A stretch of DNA of 64,000 bases. Origin: an uncultured Opitutia bacterium (lineage in GTDB: Bacteria; Verrucomicrobiota; Verrucomicrobiia; Opitutales; UBA953). The notes under the pieces are model-generated. The model searched no databases. It was not told the DNA's origin and saw only the letters and a list, made by a program, of their open reading frames with translations. Positions 26,234 to 34,664 of the stretch are shown here, piece by piece (within the stretch, counting starts at the first letter, position 1; each line of letters starts with the position of its first letter). The translations under genes and the position numbers were made by a program. The stretch lies in contig CAIMFJ010000002.1 of assembly GCA_903840355.1 (NCBI GenBank), forward strand, positions 123,501-187,500, written 5' to 3'.

Positions 26234-27687
26234 AGGGCAGCTTGTTGATGGGCGAAACCGTGAGCGGCTTCGAAAAGTTTTCCGGCAGCTAAGAGTTTAG
26301 CTTCACTTTGGGGTGCGCCGACGAGATGGAAACCAATCGGCAACTGACCCGAGCGACCGCAGGGCACCGATAAGGCCGGCAGGCCTGCTAAATTCGCAGG
26401 GATAGTAAAGATGTCTTCGAGGTAGAGTTGCAAGGGGTCAGAAGCTTTTTCGCCAACCTTGAAAGCGGGCGTCGGTACCGTCGGGGTTAGCAGCACATCG
26501 ACCTTCGCCAACGCACCTAAATATTCGGCCCGAATCTTCGCTCGTGCCCGCAAGGCTCGGACGTAGTACGCATCCGCATAACCCGCACTCAGCACAAACG
26601 TACCGAGGAGGATGCGGCGCTTCACTTCGGGGCCAAACCCTTCAGAGCGACTGTTCGTCATCATCTCGATTGGGTTCGACGCTTGAGTGGAGCGGTGACC
26701 ATAACGCACGCCGTCGTAGCGACCTAAATTAGAAGAAGCTTCAGCGGTCGCGACGACGTAATAAGTCGGCACCGCTAAATCAGCCGAAGGTAAATCCACT
26801 TCGACAATCGCACAGCCCTGCCGGCGATAAAAATCTAAGACGCTTTCTAAGGCTTGGACCACCTCCGGAGCGACCCCTTTACCTAAAAAGCCTCGAGGGA
26901 CGCCGATGCGTAAAGCCGCTGGTGCCGCAACGGGCAAAGGTTGACGATGCGACGCATCAAAGCACGTCATGTCTCGAGCATCAGGCGTCGCCAATACTTG
27001 CAAAAGTAATTCGCAATCCTCGACCGAGCGAGCCATCGGACCGATTTGATCTAAGGACGAGGCGAAGGCGACTAAACCAAAGCGAGAAACTAAACCGTAA
27101 GTAGGCTTCAAGCCGACAACTCCACAGTGCGAAGCCGGCTGACGAATCGAGCCCCCAGTATCTGAACCCAAAGCCAGAGGCACTAAGCCTGCGGCTAAAG
27201 CAGCTGCGCTGCCTCCCGACGATCCACCAGGAATGCGGGACAAATCCCAAGGGTTAAACGTTTTCTGCAACGCCGAGTTCTCGGTGGACGAACCCATGGC
27301 AAACTCATCCATGTTCAAGCGTCCGTATAAAATCGCGCCTGCGGACCGTAATTGCTCCGTTACATGTGCGTCGTAAGGCGACACCAACTTAGCGAGCATC
27401 TTGCTCGAACAGGTCAAGGGCTGCCCCTTCACCGCAATATTATCCTTAATAGCGACGGGAATACCTTCGAGCGGGCCACGGCTTTTGCCTTGGCGACGTC
27501 GCTCATCCGAAGCGTCCGCTTGAGCCCGCACATCCGCAATATCGAGGGCGGTGAACGCCCCGACCTTGGGGTTCACGGCTTCGTAGCGTGCTATCAAAGC
27601 ATCAACCAAAGCTCGTGAGGTCAACGTGCCAGCTTGCAAACGTTGCGATAACTCAACGGCTGATAATTGGTGTAAAGCGTTGCTCAT
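26230..27687 (-). CDS. gatA: Asp-tRNA(Asn)/Glu-tRNA(Gln) amidotransferase subunit A
   Basis: GatA is the amidase subunit that releases ammonia from glutamine. The 485 residues hold the amidase signature with the Ser-cisSer-Lys triad: the Lys in VAIKDNIAVKG, and the serines in GGSSGGSAAALAAGLVPLALGSDTGGSIRQPA. The end matches the family pattern (LPALSVPCGRSGQLPIGFHLVG). Length is standard. It sits between gatC (three-base gap) and gatB (four-base overlap). Confidence 0.97.
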   Translation of the reverse strand: MSNALHQLSAVELSQRLQAGTLTSRALVDALIARYEAVNPKVGAFTALDIADVRAQADASDERRRQGKSRGPLEGIPVAIKDNIAVKGQPLTCSSKMLAKLVSPYDAHVTEQLRSAGAILYGRLNMDEFAMGSSTENSALQKTFNPWDLSRIPGGSSGGSAAALAAGLVPLALGSDTGGSIRQPASHCGVVGLKPTYGLVSRFGLVAFASSLDQIGPMARSVEDCELLLQVLATPDARDMTCFDASHRQPLPVAAPAALRIGVPRGFLGKGVAPEVVQALESVLDFYRRQGCAIVEVDLPSADLAVPTYYVVATAEASSNLGRYDGVRYGHRSTQASNPIEMMTNSRSEGFGPEVKRRILLGTFVLSAGYADAYYVRALRARAKIRAEYLGALAKVDVLLTPTVPTPAFKVGEKASDPLQLYLEDIFTIPANLAGLPALSVPCGRSGQLPIGFHLVGAPQSEAKLLAAGKLFEAAHGFAHQQAAL

Positions 27688-27690
27688 GGC

Positions 27691-27981
27691 TTAGGCCTCG
27701 TCATCCACCACGCGGGGGACGGAAATTTGACCATCACGAGAAGCCGGGGCAACGCGCGTGACCGCTTCGGCTCCGAGCGTGGGACCAGGATTATCTGCCC
27801 GCAACGCGGCTTCAGAAACGACCAGGGCGTCATCCACTTGCGCTGGCAAATCCGCTTCAGCTAAAGCCCGAAAATGGCCTAAAACCGAATTCAGTTGCTG
27901 GGCGTAAAGCACCTTCTCCTCTGGCGTGAGTTGCAAGCGGGCCAACTTGGCCAAGTGTTCGATATCAAAACCTTCAGCCAT
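27691..27981 (-). CDS. gatC: Asp-tRNA(Asn)/Glu-tRNA(Gln) amidotransferase subunit C
   Basis: GatC is the small subunit that wraps around GatA and stabilises the complex. I set the start at 27981 (MAEGFDIEHLAKLARLQL) because family members begin here; the frame stays open another 81 bases upstream into pheT. The 96 residues include the conserved TPEEKVLYAQQLNSVLGHF and the C-terminal tail LGAEAVTRVAPASRDGQISVPRVVDDEA. It follows pheT with four bases between. Confidence 0.93.
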   Translation of the reverse strand: MAEGFDIEHLAKLARLQLTPEEKVLYAQQLNSVLGHFRALAEADLPAQVDDALVVSEAALRADNPGPTLGAEAVTRVAPASRDGQISVPRVVDDEA

Positions 27982-27985
27982 AAAA

Positions 27986-30421
27986 TTAACGGCGCACCGT
28001 CCAGCCCGCACCTTTTTCAAGGGCAGTAATGACTGCGTTGAGTGCTTGATTCGTTTCTTCATCCGTCAGCGTGCGCGACGCATGCCGCCAATGAATTTCA
28101 AAGGCCAAACTCTTCGTCTCGGGCGGCAAGCCCGGCCCCTTAAAGACGTCGAAGCAAATCACCGCTTCTAAACCGAACTCTTTCCCCGCGGCTTTCGTCG
28201 CCGCTTGGCGCACGCGAGTTTCCACTTCGCCTGCCGAAACGGTTTGCGGCACGATGACAGCGACATCTTTAGTCGAAGGCGGGAAAGACGAGAACGCTTC
28301 GAAGCGAGCCATTTTGCGAGCGTCCTTGAACGCACTACGCGGCAATAAGATTTCGGCCGCCACGACGGCCCCCTTGAGTCCTAGTTCGCGCGTCCAACGC
28401 AGCGAGAGCGTGCCAAAAGCACCTTCGGCGACCCGGCCGCGGTCTTGCATCGTCGCCGCATGGCTCGTTTGCCAGAGGCCACCTTCCAACGTGGCATACG
28501 ATAAACGATGTTCAGCAACGCCCGCTAAGCCAGCGATGTCTTGGAGCAAACGCTTGGCCTGCAAACTATCAAAGTCAGGGCGCGTCTGCCACGAACGGGT
28601 GATCGGGCTGGCTAATTGAGCCACCGCAATCGCCAAAAATTCTTTAACCGTGCCATCGGCTTGCGGACGGAAAACCGTACCGACTTCAAACAACCCACGG
28701 GGATCGGCATGCACCGACACATTCGCCGCCAATGCTCCCGCCAAACCTGGCACGAGTGAGGCTCGAATATGCGTCTGATCAGCCGTTAAAGGATTTTCTA
28801 AAGCTAATGCCGCCGCTCCTACCGTCCCGAGCGTGCGTTCTAATTCAGCGGTCGTGCGCAAGGAGTAGTGAAAACACTCAGTGAAGCCAGCACCCACGAG
28901 CCGTTGCGAAACCTCGCGAATGAAAATCGCTGAGGTCGCATCTTCTTCGCCAGGCAACGGTGCACGCGGACGACCGACGGGGACTTTGTCAGTGCCATGA
29001 ATCCGGATAAATTCTTCTACTAAATCGATCGGACGTAACACATCCGAACGGAACGAAGGCACGATTACTTCCAAACCGCCAGCGACCGCTTGGACCGTAA
29101 AGCCAAGGCGACGCAACGTTTGCGTCACTTCATCATCGCTGACCTCAGTGCCTAACTTTCCAGCGACATAACCTGCCGACAGCGTAATTTTTACTTCCGC
29201 TCGGGGAGGCTTACCCACTGCCACCGCTGGACCGACCACTTTCGCACCCGCGTGAGCAACCAATAAATCCGTCGCTAAGCGTGAAGCCAACTCCACACCC
29301 GCTGGATCCACATCGCGGGCGAAGCGGTGTGACGAATCGGTCGAGACTCCAAGGCGTTTAGCCGAACGGCGAATTTCGCCAGGCTGGAACCAAGCCGCTT
29401 CTAATAAAATCGTCGTCGTCGGCGCCGTCACCCCACTGTCAGCACCACCCATCACGCCTGCGACCACTAAGGGCCGTTGCGCATCGGCAATCACGCAGAC
29501 ACTGGAATCGAGCGTCACCGTCTTGCCATCCAACAACGTTAAAGTTTCACCCGCACGTGCCGTGCGTACTTCAATTCCACCTTGTACCTTTTGGGCGTCG
29601 AAAGCATGCAACGGCTGACCCGTCTCGAGGAGCACCCAATTGGTGATATCGACGACATTGTTGATTGGACGCAGACCCGCCGCTTCTAAATCGCGACGCA
29701 GCCAATCAGGGCTCGGACCGACCTTCACGTCCGTCAGCGTACGCAACGTGTAGTACGGGCAAATCGGAGTCGTCGAGCGCACAAACTGTACCGCGTCTTG
29801 CGCACTCGGGGTTGCCACGCTCCCCGAAGGAGTTTGCACTTTTTGCGGGAGCAAGGAGCGACCCAAAGCTGCGGCCACATCGCGAGCGACGCCGCGTAAG
29901 CCCAAGCAATCTCCCCGATTCGGAGTAACCGAAATTTCTAAAACCGTATCGGGTGTGCCGAAGAGTTTATTTAACGGCGTGCCGATGGCAGGCTGTTGCG
30001 GCGTTAGAATCAATAAACCATCTTCGCCTTTACCGAGACCTAATTCTTCGGAGGAGCACATCATGCCCGCCGAATCGACCTCGCGGAGTTTCGACACTTT
30101 GATTTCAAAACCGCCCGGCATCACCGTGCCTGGCAAAGCCACCGGCACGCGATCACCCGCTTTAAAGTTTTTCGCGCCACATACAATTTGGCGTAAAGTC
30201 GCTTCGCCCACATTCACCTGGCAAACGCTGAGGCGATCGGCCTTAGGATGCTTTTCAAACGAAACGATTTCACCCACCACCACGGAGGGTAACGGGGCGA
30301 GACCAAACGTGTGCACCGCTTCGACCTCGAGGCCTAACATCGGCAAAACATCACCCAGTTGCGCGGACGTGATACCCTGCAAATCCACGTGACGAGAGAG
30401 AGCTTGGAAAGAAATTTTCAT
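27986..30421 (-). CDS. pheT: Phenylalanine-tRNA ligase beta subunit
   Basis: PheT is the large subunit of PheRS, carrying tRNA-binding and editing functions. The 811 residues follow the bacterial order: an N-terminal EMAP/tRNA-binding domain (GEIVSFEKHPKADRLSVCQVNVG at about 50), the B3/B4 editing domain (ISVTPNRGDCLGLRGVARDVAAA and VVDITNWVLLETGQPLHAFDAQ), the B5 domain, the catalytic-like domain (ENPLTADQTHIRASLVPGL) and a C-terminal FDX-ACB anticodon-binding domain (RFEAFSSFPPSTKDVAVIV). It follows pheS with a gap of three bases. Confidence 0.97.
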   Translation of the reverse strand: MKISFQALSRHVDLQGITSAQLGDVLPMLGLEVEAVHTFGLAPLPSVVVGEIVSFEKHPKADRLSVCQVNVGEATLRQIVCGAKNFKAGDRVPVALPGTVMPGGFEIKVSKLREVDSAGMMCSSEELGLGKGEDGLLILTPQQPAIGTPLNKLFGTPDTVLEISVTPNRGDCLGLRGVARDVAAALGRSLLPQKVQTPSGSVATPSAQDAVQFVRSTTPICPYYTLRTLTDVKVGPSPDWLRRDLEAAGLRPINNVVDITNWVLLETGQPLHAFDAQKVQGGIEVRTARAGETLTLLDGKTVTLDSSVCVIADAQRPLVVAGVMGGADSGVTAPTTTILLEAAWFQPGEIRRSAKRLGVSTDSSHRFARDVDPAGVELASRLATDLLVAHAGAKVVGPAVAVGKPPRAEVKITLSAGYVAGKLGTEVSDDEVTQTLRRLGFTVQAVAGGLEVIVPSFRSDVLRPIDLVEEFIRIHGTDKVPVGRPRAPLPGEEDATSAIFIREVSQRLVGAGFTECFHYSLRTTAELERTLGTVGAAALALENPLTADQTHIRASLVPGLAGALAANVSVHADPRGLFEVGTVFRPQADGTVKEFLAIAVAQLASPITRSWQTRPDFDSLQAKRLLQDIAGLAGVAEHRLSYATLEGGLWQTSHAATMQDRGRVAEGAFGTLSLRWTRELGLKGAVVAAEILLPRSAFKDARKMARFEAFSSFPPSTKDVAVIVPQTVSAGEVETRVRQAATKAAGKEFGLEAVICFDVFKGPGLPPETKSLAFEIHWRHASRTLTDEETNQALNAVITALEKGAGWTVRR

Positions 30422-30424
30422 GGC

Positions 30425-31465
30425 TTAGGCAAACTGGCGCAAGAAGCGCACGTCGTTTTGGTAAAAGTGGCGGATATCATCGATACCATGCACGAGCATG
30501 GCGATGCGTTCGAGGCCGAGACCGAAGGCCAAGCCCGACCACTCTTGAGGGTCGAGCCCGCAGAGCTCAAGGACCTTAGGGTCGACGAGACCGCAGCCCA
30601 TGATTTCGAGCCAGCGATTCGAAAGACGTCCGAGGTTAGGCGAACGTAAATCCATTTCAAAACTTGGTTCCGTGAACGGGAAGAACGAGGGACGTAAGCG
30701 GATTTCGGCATCCGCCCCAAACGTCTCTTTCACAAAGAAATCGAGCACTCCGCGCAGATCAGCCAGCGTCACCCCACGATCAATCCACAAACCTTCCACC
30801 TGGTGGAAATTGGCGGAGTGCGTGGCGTCCACCGCATCACGACGGAAGCAGCGACCTGGTGCAACGATGCGGAAGGGAGGCCGACGCGAGAGCATCGTGC
30901 GAACTTGCACACTCGAAGTGTGTGTGCGGAGAAGCATCGCTTCTTCTTGGCGACGCGGGGCATCGGCCGAACGAAAAGTTTTGGGCAAGTAGAGCGTGTC
31001 TTGCATGTCGCGAGCGGGGTGATCGCCCGGCGTGTTCAACGCATCAAAGCAATACCACTCCGTTTCCACTTCGGGACCCTCAGCGACGGTGAAACCCAAT
31101 TTACGAAAAGAATTTAAAATCCGTTCGCGCGTGCGACTCAGCGGGTGCAAATTTCCCGCCGGGGCATCGGGGCTTGGCAACGTGGGATCAAGCGGTGCGC
31201 TCAACGCGCTGGCAATTTCCGCGTCTTCTACTTTCTGTAATAAGGCGGCCAAAATTTCTTCCACCGCTTTCTTAGCTTCATTGATCAGTTTGCCCACCAC
31301 GGGGCGATCTTCCTTGGATAAAGTCGCCATCCCCTTCATCACTTGAGTCAGGGAACCATGAGGGCCGACCACGCGGGCCTTAAAGGCCTCCAGTTCGGCG
31401 CGGGTAGTGACGGAGGCGGACTCTTGTCGAGCCGTCGCCACGAGTTGGGCAAGCTGCTGCTGCAT
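30425..31465 (-). CDS. pheS: Phenylalanine-tRNA ligase alpha subunit
   Basis: PheS is the catalytic class II subunit. The start at 31465 (MQQQLAQLVATARQES) is preferred: it aligns with the family start and has AAGGG just upstream. A TTG further upstream at 31519 would begin inside the T-tail of a terminator. The 346 residues show the coiled-coil arm (about 1-85), then motif 1 (LHPLSRTRERILNSF), TEWYCFDALNTPGDHPARDMQDT, motif 2 (FRIVAPGRCFRRDAVDATH), RPSFFPFTEPSFEMD and motif 3 (GLAFGLGLERIAML). It is followed directly by pheT. Confidence 0.97.
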   Translation of the reverse strand: MQQQLAQLVATARQESASVTTRAELEAFKARVVGPHGSLTQVMKGMATLSKEDRPVVGKLINEAKKAVEEILAALLQKVEDAEIASALSAPLDPTLPSPDAPAGNLHPLSRTRERILNSFRKLGFTVAEGPEVETEWYCFDALNTPGDHPARDMQDTLYLPKTFRSADAPRRQEEAMLLRTHTSSVQVRTMLSRRPPFRIVAPGRCFRRDAVDATHSANFHQVEGLWIDRGVTLADLRGVLDFFVKETFGADAEIRLRPSFFPFTEPSFEMDLRSPNLGRLSNRWLEIMGCGLVDPKVLELCGLDPQEWSGLAFGLGLERIAMLVHGIDDIRHFYQNDVRFLRQFA

Positions 31466-31511
31466 CCCTTGATTTGTGCGGGACGAAGCAGGGTCGGCAA
31501 GCGAAAGCACT

Positions 31512-31543
31512 AAAGACAAAACAACCCCAGAGGACTGGGGTTG
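31512..31543 (-). terminator. Terminator or attenuator between rplT and pheS
   Basis: On the minus strand a perfect nine-base stem CAACCCCAG / CTGGGGTTG (31535-31543 with 31522-31530) has a four-base loop TCCT and is followed by TTTTGTCTTT. It lies 27 bases after the rplT stop and about 47 bases before the pheS start. There is no room for a leader peptide between rplT and the stem. Confidence 0.88.
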
Positions 31544-31569
31544 GAGCGAACGCCGGAGGAAGGGCGAAC

Positions 31570-31926
31570 TTAAGCGAGGGCGGCTTGAGCCTTCTTCACA
31601 ATCGCCTCGAACGCAGGCGCATCATGGATGGCCAATTCGCTGAGGTTTTTGCGGTCCATCTGAATATTGGCCTTCTTGAGACCAGCGATCAAACGGCTGT
31701 AGGAAATCCCTAAGGGACGGCAGGCCGCATTCAAACGCACGATCCAGAGTTGGCGGAACGTGGATTTGTTTTTGCGACGGTCGCGGTACGCAAACTTCTG
31801 GGCGCGTTGCACCGCTTCCAGAGCGTAAACGTAGAGACGTGATTTATTCCCGAAATAACCCTTAGCGGCTTTGATTGCGCGCTTTTTGCGGGCCTTAGTA
31901 GCGGGACCATTAGTTGCACGAGGCAT
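31570..31926 (-). CDS. rplT: 50S ribosomal protein L20
   Basis: L20 binds 23S rRNA early in large-subunit assembly. The 118 residues match the bacterial protein: PRATNGPATKARKKRAIKAAKGYFGNKS, FAYRDRRKNKSTFRQLWIVRLNAA, YSRLIAGLKKANIQMDRKNLSELAI and a final ATKAxxA-type tail. It is 88 bases after rpmI on the same strand. In many bacteria L20 represses its own operon; no such site could be assigned here. Confidence 0.97.
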   Translation of the reverse strand: MPRATNGPATKARKKRAIKAAKGYFGNKSRLYVYALEAVQRAQKFAYRDRRKNKSTFRQLWIVRLNAACRPLGISYSRLIAGLKKANIQMDRKNLSELAIHDAPAFEAIVKKAQAALA

Positions 31927-32014
31927 GTTAGTAGTAGTGTATTAGTTGTTGTGAGATGACCTCGGGGTCGCCTTGAAGAACACCCGTTCGGCCAAAAGTA
32001 TCAGCCAGATCGGC

Positions 32015-32206
32015 TTAAGCAAAAGGCATCGAGGCCAGCATCTTCTTTTCAAAGCCGGAGTCGACGCGCTTCGACTTGTTAGCCCGACGGCGTTGCTTGC
32101 GCGACTTCGAGCTCAGCAAGTGGCGAGTGTTCGGAGAACGGCGCATGACCTTACCGGTGCCAGTCACCTTGAAGCGTTTGGAGATGGACTTACGGGTCTT
32201 TTGCAT
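32015..32206 (-). CDS. rpmI: 50S ribosomal protein L35
   Basis: This is a small basic ribosomal protein of 63 residues starting at 32206 (MQKTRKSISKRFKVTGTGK). It contains the family pattern RRSPNTRHLLSSKSRKQRR and ends near a short hydrophobic tail. The frame is open another 222 bases upstream, but that part is non-homologous and overlaps the divergent peroxiredoxin. It precedes rplT as in most bacteria, but infC is missing from its usual place ahead of it. Confidence 0.95.
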   Translation of the reverse strand: MQKTRKSISKRFKVTGTGKVMRRSPNTRHLLSSKSRKQRRRANKSKRVDSGFEKKMLASMPFA

Positions 32207-32336
32207 AGCGGGAAAGGGTCGGAACAAAGGCTTTAAACGCCCGCTTGTAAAGGGGAAAGGTAGGATAAAACCGAGTTGGGTCATTTGACAGCCCCGCAAA
32301 ACCCCTTCCCCTACCCTTAAATCCACCCTCAAAACC

Positions 32337-32816
32337 ATGCTTTCCATCGGAAAAAAGCCCAAATTGTCCTTTAAAATCAAGGCTCTCGTAGACCAAAAAC
32401 CCGTCGAATTGGCTTTTGCCGACCTCATCGACGGCCCGACCGTGGTTTCGGTCTACATGCGCAATAACACCTCGGCCTGCGATCTCCAAGCCGCTGAGAT
32501 GGATAAAGTTTTAAAAGTCGTTGCTAAACAAGGATTTAAGTTAATTGGCTTATCGCGCGACACCGTATCCTCGCACGCCAAGTACGCCGCCAAGCATGGG
32601 TATCAGTACCCGCTGGTCTCGGATCCCGAGGACCTTTTTTCCCAAGCCCTGGATGCTATCGTAGAGAAGTCGATGTATGGTAAAAAGTACTTAGGGCCCA
32701 CCCGGGCGGCCTACCTCTTTGACGCTGAGGGCAAACTCATTGGCGTGATTCCCAAGGTCGAAGCCGCCCGCCACGGCGAGCAAATCCTCGAAGCTCTCAA
32801 GGCTTTGAAGAAATAA
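32337..32816 (+). CDS. Peroxiredoxin of the BCP/PrxQ type with a single cysteine
   Basis: The 159 residues have the thioredoxin fold of BCP-type peroxiredoxins, with peroxidatic Cys C48 in NNTSACDLQAAEM and the T45-x-x-C48 arrangement. LIGLSRDTVSSHAKYAAKHGYQYPLVSDPE is typical of the family. The conserved Arg is in GPTRAAYLFD. C48 is the only Cys in the protein, so no resolving Cys is present and the enzyme must act as a 1-Cys type with an outside thiol. It should reduce peroxides in the cytoplasm. It is divergent from rpmI and 95 bases ahead of infC. Confidence 0.87.
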   Translation: MLSIGKKPKLSFKIKALVDQKPVELAFADLIDGPTVVSVYMRNNTSACDLQAAEMDKVLKVVAKQGFKLIGLSRDTVSSHAKYAAKHGYQYPLVSDPEDLFSQALDAIVEKSMYGKKYLGPTRAAYLFDAEGKLIGVIPKVEAARHGEQILEALKALKK

Positions 32817-32911
32817 CTGAGCAAGATATCCGCGGACAACCTGTAATCGGGGCTTGAACCCTCGCCTTGAAATTAGAAGGTGAAGGGCAAGACACGCTCC
32901 GCAGATACCTA

Positions 32912-33589
32912 ATGGCTACGCCTTATCGTCCTAATAATAACAACCGCCCGAAACCTGGCCGTTCGTCGAATCAACAGCATCGAGACTCACGCAAGGAGGA
33001 CAAAGGCCCGAAGCGAAACGAGCGCATCCGTGCGTCCGAAGTCCGCGTGATTTCGCCGAAAGGTGAAATGCTCGGCATCATGCCCACGGCCAAGGCTTTG
33101 GAGCTCGGACGCGAATTCGGCGTCGACTTAATCGAAATCGCGGCCACCGCCAACCCGCCCGTGTGCAAGCTGATTGAATACGGCAAGTACCTCTACGAAG
33201 AAGCCAAGAAGCATAAGCACCAAAAGACGGCGACGAAGGTGAAGGAAATTAAACTCCGCCCTCGCATCGACGTGCACGACTTGATGATCAAAGTGCGTCG
33301 CGCGGAAAACTTCTTATTCCACGGCCATAAAGTTAAACTCCTTTTACAATACCGCTTCCGCGAACTCGAACACCCCGAGATTGGCTTGGAAACGATTAAT
33401 CGCGCCATCAGCGAATTGAATCACATCAGCACGCACGACAACGAGCCCAAGCGCAACGGCCGTGCTATTGTCGTTGGCTTAACTCCGGTGCAACAAAACA
33501 AGCGGAAGTTATTGCACAACGAAATGCCAGGTGAAGACGACGGCGAAGATGACTCGGCAGTCGATAATGGCGAGAATGACCCTGAGTAA
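32912..33589 (+). CDS. infC: Translation initiation factor IF-3
   Basis: IF-3 checks start-codon pairing on the 30S subunit. The ATG at 32912 (MATPYRPNNNNRPKPG) is taken as start. A TTG at 32867 in the same frame is less likely. The 225 residues are longer than the usual ~180 because of a basic, Asn/Pro-rich head (about 1-40) and an acidic tail (GEDDGEDDSAVDNGENDPE). The core is intact: RNERIRASEVRVISPKGEMLGI, VDLIEIAATANPPVCKLIEYGKYLYE, KVKEIKLRPRIDVHDLMIKV and LLLQYRFRELEHPEIG. It overlaps the amidase gene by 14 bases and is separated and inverted relative to rpmI-rplT. Confidence 0.95.
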   Translation: MATPYRPNNNNRPKPGRSSNQQHRDSRKEDKGPKRNERIRASEVRVISPKGEMLGIMPTAKALELGREFGVDLIEIAATANPPVCKLIEYGKYLYEEAKKHKHQKTATKVKEIKLRPRIDVHDLMIKVRRAENFLFHGHKVKLLLQYRFRELEHPEIGLETINRAISELNHISTHDNEPKRNGRAIVVGLTPVQQNKRKLLHNEMPGEDDGEDDSAVDNGENDPE

Positions 33590-34574
33590 TCAGGGGCGTA
33601 ACCTTCTGACAAAATTCTGGATCGTCAGCGGTCTGGTCATGGCCGTTTGCTTCCCGCTCTCTAGCATGGGCGGCGAAGGGATTTATTTGGGCGAAACGGT
33701 CCAACAGTTGGGCTTCAACCGCGTGGCCCCGCCCAAAGGGTTTGAATCTGAAACCGAGAAGTACACCACCAAGGCTGGCGTAGAAATCATTGCCGAGCGC
33801 AATCGCGAATACCTCTTAGCGAATGGCATCAAGGTCTACCTTAGTAATAAAATCGGTATCCTTAAAAGCAAACTCACCGTCGGACGGATCGACTACGATA
33901 AAGTCATTGTCCCCTTGTTTTGGAAAATCCCCACCCCTCTGCCGAGCACCCACCGCATTGTCATCGACGCGGGGCATGGTGGCAAAGACCCTGGTAAATT
34001 AAACGTCGCCCTAAACTACGTTGAAAAAGCAGCGACGCTCGACACGGCCCTACGACTCAAACTCATCCTCGAAAAACGCGGCTATGAAGTCATCCTCACG
34101 CGCGACCGCGATGTCTTCATCGAGCTCGAAGACCGACCCGACCTCGCTACGAAACACAAAGCCGATTTATTTGTGAGTCTGCACTTTAATGGTGGAGCGG
34201 CGGGCGACACCACTAGTTCCGGGATTGAAACCTATTGCCTCACCCCTGCGACCCAGAATTCCACCAATGCGGGCAAGGCTAAGGGCGACACCAGTGTCGA
34301 GCCAGGCAACCGCTTCGACAGCTTCAACCTCGTCCTCGCTTGGAACGTCCAACGCCAAGTCTTAGCTGCAACTGGGGCCGAAGATCGCGGCGTCCGCCGG
34401 GCTCGCTTTGCCGTCCTGCGCACCCTGAATTGTCCTGGTATTTTAGTAGAAGGCGGCTTCATCTCGAGCAGCAAGGAAGGCGCCAAGATTGCGAATGCCG
34501 AGTATCGCCAAAAACTCGCTGAAGCCGTCGCCAACGGCATCGGCGACTACGCCCAAACCCTCCGGGCTAAATAA
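33576..34574 (+). CDS. N-acetylmuramoyl-L-alanine amidase (Amidase_3)
   Basis: This zinc amidase cuts the bond between muramic acid and the stem peptide during cell-wall turnover or cell separation. The start at 33576 (MTLSNQGRNLLTKFW) overlaps infC by 14 bases and opens a signal-anchor of about 20 hydrophobic residues (VSGLVMAVCFPLSS). Residues about 40-125 form an unassigned N-terminal domain. The catalytic domain follows: HRIVIDAGHGGKDPGK (first zinc His), then the Glu in YVEKAATLDTAL, ADLFVSLHFNGGA (second His) and NCPGILVEGGFISS with the catalytic Glu. It is a periplasmic protein. Confidence 0.92.
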   Translation: MTLSNQGRNLLTKFWIVSGLVMAVCFPLSSMGGEGIYLGETVQQLGFNRVAPPKGFESETEKYTTKAGVEIIAERNREYLLANGIKVYLSNKIGILKSKLTVGRIDYDKVIVPLFWKIPTPLPSTHRIVIDAGHGGKDPGKLNVALNYVEKAATLDTALRLKLILEKRGYEVILTRDRDVFIELEDRPDLATKHKADLFVSLHFNGGAAGDTTSSGIETYCLTPATQNSTNAGKAKGDTSVEPGNRFDSFNLVLAWNVQRQVLAATGAEDRGVRRARFAVLRTLNCPGILVEGGFISSSKEGAKIANAEYRQKLAEAVANGIGDYAQTLRAK

Positions 34575-34652
34575 AACCTACGGGCGAGATTAAGCAGACC
34601 TAGGATTGAACCCTTAAGTCCGCTTGCACTTGGGCGGGGTTCACTTCTTATA

Positions 34653-34664
34653 GGGAGTACTCCC
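34653..34664. promoter_or_regulatory. Perfect palindrome covering the ribosome site of the cytochrome gene
   Basis: GGGAGTACTCCC at 34653-34664 is a perfect 12-base palindrome that ends immediately before the ATG at 34665. It contains the only Shine-Dalgarno-like sequence (GGGAG). It may be an operator or a structure that masks the ribosome site. Function is inferred. Confidence 0.4.
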
